From contig DFBT01000029.1 of assembly GCA_002366725.1 (NCBI GenBank), positions 2,625-26,619 of the forward strand: a stretch of DNA of 23,995 nt, read 5' to 3'. The translations under genes and the position numbers were made by a program. The stretch's first letter is position 1. Each line of letters opens with the position of its first letter. Positions 21,989 through 23,995 of this stretch are shown here, one piece after another. The notes under the pieces were generated by a model. It did no database searches. It worked only from the letters and a program-made list of their open reading frames with translations, and was not told the DNA's origin. The stretch is from Caldifarciminota bacterium UBA3073. Its GTDB lineage: Bacteria > Hydrothermota > UBA3073.

Positions 21989-22165
21989 TGTCATTGCGAG
22001 AACTCCGATTTATCGGGGGACGAAGCAATCTCTATCAAGGAATTATGAGGCATGTCCCGCATATAGTGGGGGATTGCTTCGCCGCCCCTTCGCCACCTCT
22101 TCGCTCCGCTCGGAGCTTCGGAGGTTGCTTCGGCTTTGCCTCGCAATGACATCGCTCGCAATGAC
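21989..22165. repeat. Dispersed TCATTGCGAG...CGCAATGACA palindromic repeat, copy 2
   Basis: It starts TGTCATTGCGAGAA, has GACGAAGCAATCTC and GGGGATTGCTTCGCC arms, a CTTCGCTCCGCTCGGAGC core, and ends CTCGCAATGACA after a doubled CGCAATGACATCG. Unlike copy 1 it lacks the TTTTTGCACA-type terminal inverted repeats. Confidence 0.9.
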
Positions 22166-22223
22166 AAATTACCTTGAATTTTTGCTTTTTGATTCTAAGA
22201 TATTTTTAAAAGATTTTATATAT

Positions 22224-22293
22224 ATCTGTGTAAATCTGTGTTTCTACCTGTCCATACGGATCCGTAGGGATCGGTAGACAGGCATCTGCGTCC
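22224..22293. repeat. ATCTGTG-type dispersed repeat interrupted by a nested palindrome
   Basis: ATCTGTGTAAATCTGTG (22224-22240) and ATCTGCGTCC (22284-22293) look like parts of one repeat. Between them is a palindrome running from CTACCTGTCC (22243) to GGTAGACAGGC (22283), with an inner CCATACGGATCC module. The inverse of the ATCTGCGTCC end occurs at 23976-23995. Confidence 0.7.
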
Positions 22294-22311
22294 TGAAACC
22301 AGAAATAGAAA

Positions 22312-23988
22312 ATGAACTTCGATATTCGGGAGATACCATTCAGTAGGTTTGGCTCCTATCTCATGCTCTCCCGGGACCCCAAAAACCCCGATGACCCGGC
22401 AATCTATCTGAGGAGCGCCTATGATATAAATCCCGCTGAAACAGGTAAGGTCCTGCGTATCTTACTTTATAAAAACGATAAACCCCTTTTTGTCGAACCT
22501 TTCGCCGAGCCCTGGAGACTTCTTCTAAAGACGGGGGAGGGAAATACCGAGATATTCTTCATTGATGAATATACATTTGCCGTGAGAACCCATAAGGTAG
22601 ATTTGCAGTTTGAATTTTTGAATCGGGTACTCTATCATATCCGTCCCACTTCCCTCTCATATCGTTGTCTCGACTGGAAATCCAAACTCTTTGTTACACT
22701 ATCATCTACGGGAGGAGAATTGAAACTGTCAGGTGAAAAACCGCTTAAGTTCATCTTCTCCGGTGACGAGCTCCTTGTGGAGGTAAATCACGAGGAGAGA
22801 AAGCCACGGTTAAAGTCCTCTTCGGATTTAATCAAAAAAGCCGAAGAAGAGTACAAAGAATGGCAGGGGAGAATTCCCTCTGTGCCCGATATATATCGTT
22901 CCACCGCAGAGCTTGCCTGGTATATCCTCTGGTCTGCTGCAGTCTCTCCACTCGGTTATTTCCATCGCCCGGGGATACTGAGTTCGAAGAACTGGATGTG
23001 TGGTGTATGGTCATGGGACCACTGCTTCAACGCACTTGGGGTTTTATCTGCAGACCCCGAACTCGCCTGGAACCAATTTATGCTTTCCTTTGATGTCCAG
23101 TGTGCAAGTGGGAAGCTCGCCGATGTCGTAACTCCTGGGGGGATACAATTCGCGCTCACCAAGCCACCAATTCATGGTTGGTGTCTGCGGGTCCTTATGG
23201 AAAGGGAAATCGTGGATAAAGATAGATTGAAGAGTATATACGAGCCCCTGTCACTGTGGACACGCTGGTGGTTAGAGCACCGTGATGACGACAGGGACGG
23301 TGTCTGTCAGTATAACCATGGGTGTGAGAGCGGCTGGGATAACTCTACCACCTTTGACGGCGGTGTCCCCGTGGACAGCCCTGATCTGAACGCATATCTC
23401 ATCCTCCAGATGGATGTGCTGGGAGATGCAGCCTCCCGCCTCGGGAAGAGGACAGAGGCGGGGTTGTGGAAGGAAGGCTCCCATAAGATGTTAAATAGAC
23501 TTATAGAGCGTTGCTGGAAGAAAAAACAATTTATCTCCCCCCGCACGGGGTCTCAAAGGTATGAATCCTCAGACTCACTCATTAACTTTATGCCCCTGGT
23601 ACTTGGAGAATTACTCCGATCCGAATATTTTGAGCCACTCGTGGAAGGACTGCAAGAGGAGGGCAGATTTCTAACTACGTATGGGCTCGCTACCGAATCC
23701 TTAAAGAGTCCCTGTTATGAATCCAATGGATACTGGCGCGGTCCCATCTGGGCACCCTCTACATTCTTAATTGTTGATGGGCTGAGAAGGAGAGGGAAAC
23801 TCGCTCTTGCGCAGAAGCTCTCAGAGAGTTTTTGCAATATGGTGAATGGAAAGGAGGGAATATACGAAAACTACGATGCCTCCACCGGGGAAGGATATTG
23901 TGACCCCGCTTTCACCTGGACATCAAGTGTCTTTTTGCTTATGGCGAGTGAACTTCTGCAACAGAAAAAAAATTTGGACGCAGATTAA
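22312..23988 (+). CDS. GH63 / mannosylglycerate-hydrolase-like (MGH1-like) glycosidase
   Basis: Predicted (alpha/alpha)6-barrel inverting glycosidase of 558 aa without a signal peptide, so probably cytoplasmic. About 1-170 is an N-terminal beta-sandwich. About 195-550 is the barrel, with GVWSWDHCFNALG (Asp236), HGCESGWDNSTTFDGGVPVDSPDLNAY in two parts (Glu339, Asp343) and, near the end, YWRGPIWAPSTFLIVDGL and GIYENYDASTGEG (Glu519). By analogy with GH63 enzymes and mannosylglycerate hydrolases, Asp343 would be the general acid and Glu519 the general base; this is inference. ATG 22312 follows an A-rich stretch without a Shine-Dalgarno sequence. The last codons and stop lie within a dispersed repeat. 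The substrate may be an alpha-linked oligosaccharide or a compatible solute; GH37- or GH15-like clans are weaker alternatives. Confidence 0.82.
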   Translation: MNFDIREIPFSRFGSYLMLSRDPKNPDDPAIYLRSAYDINPAETGKVLRILLYKNDKPLFVEPFAEPWRLLLKTGEGNTEIFFIDEYTFAVRTHKVDLQFEFLNRVLYHIRPTSLSYRCLDWKSKLFVTLSSTGGELKLSGEKPLKFIFSGDELLVEVNHEERKPRLKSSSDLIKKAEEEYKEWQGRIPSVPDIYRSTAELAWYILWSAAVSPLGYFHRPGILSSKNWMCGVWSWDHCFNALGVLSADPELAWNQFMLSFDVQCASGKLADVVTPGGIQFALTKPPIHGWCLRVLMEREIVDKDRLKSIYEPLSLWTRWWLEHRDDDRDGVCQYNHGCESGWDNSTTFDGGVPVDSPDLNAYLILQMDVLGDAASRLGKRTEAGLWKEGSHKMLNRLIERCWKKKQFISPRTGSQRYESSDSLINFMPLVLGELLRSEYFEPLVEGLQEEGRFLTTYGLATESLKSPCYESNGYWRGPIWAPSTFLIVDGLRRRGKLALAQKLSESFCNMVNGKEGIYENYDASTGEGYCDPAFTWTSSVFLLMASELLQQKKNLDAD

Positions 23989-23995
23989 CGCAGAT
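23976..23995. repeat. GGACGCAGATTAACGCAGAT dispersed repeat at the right edge
   Basis: A tandem of ACGCAGAT units, the inverse of ATCTGCGTCC at 22284-22293 and related to GATTTACGCAGATTC near 21837. It overlaps the 3' end of the GH63-like gene and supplies its TAA. It probably continues beyond the window. Confidence 0.7.

Noticed and set aside
21963..22277. Open frame of about 104 codons in the 21773-22311 gap
   Set aside because: It mostly translates the second TCATTGCGAG repeat and has no ribosome site or recognisable domain.
1..23995. tRNA, rRNA or known riboswitch
   Set aside because: No cloverleaf, rRNA signature or recognisable riboswitch core was seen by eye in the gaps; a covariance-model scan would be needed to exclude small RNAs.

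Overview
The window looks like a piece of an uncultured, probably anaerobic, bacterial genome from a candidate lineage that carries type IX-like secretion (FCB-type groups or WOR-3/Stahlbacteria/TA06-like lineages). The main reason is that three large secreted proteins end in the same C-terminal module: an N-[YF]-P-N-P-F or P-S-P-M motif, then I-Y-D-x-[ST]-G-R, W-x-G-R-D-[DE] and G-[IV]-Y-[FL], as in T9SS type A sorting / FlgD-Ig-like domains. Lineage is inference; no rRNA or ribosomal gene is present. All genes are on the + strand.

Layout. (1) 202-3228: secreted C25 (gingipain-like) peptidase with FN3 and sorting domain. (2) 3325-5745: cytoplasmic GH31 alpha-glycosidase. (3) 5746-6293: gene-free, with a 299-bp MITE-like element around a TCATTGCGAG-type repeat, then a nested palindrome. 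(4) 6294-10103: 1269-aa secreted beta-propeller/Ig-like protein with sorting domain. (5) 10374-12641: CBM9-like/DUF5916 outer-membrane barrel protein, preceded by a decayed duplicate of its own leader. (6) 12805-14046: sugar ABC-transporter binding lipoprotein without permeases. (7) 14357-16273: M60-like zinc peptidase with two NPCBM modules. (8) 16390-17805: Cys-rich secreted protein with sorting domain, apparently starting at ATA. (9) 18014-21772: PQQ-type beta-propeller fused to a second C25-like peptidase. (10) 22312-23988: GH63/MGH1-like glycosidase. The set suits an organism that attacks extracellular glycoproteins or polysaccharides with surface peptidases and carbohydrate-binding proteins, imports sugars and trims them with intracellular GH31 and GH63-like enzymes. 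The genes are separated by gaps of tens to hundreds of bases and do not form an obvious tight operon.

The most striking content is between and inside the genes. Most intergenic gaps hold mosaics of short palindromes: 18-20 nt hairpins of plan TGC-N5-C, 2-nt loop, G-N5-GCA whose arms differ from copy to copy but stay complementary; CCTGCCT/AGGCAGG hairpins; and GTCC-ATAC-GGAC / GGATCCTGTGGA modules. These are repeatedly inserted in each other's loops, often inside an outer TTGGAGTG...CACTCCAA pair. The same modules occur in frame inside three genes (the C25 sorting domain, the PQQ propeller and an NPCBM domain), where they appear to add small peptide insertions, reminiscent of Rickettsia palindromic elements. 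This nested, partly protein-coding palindrome system is the best candidate for something undescribed here.
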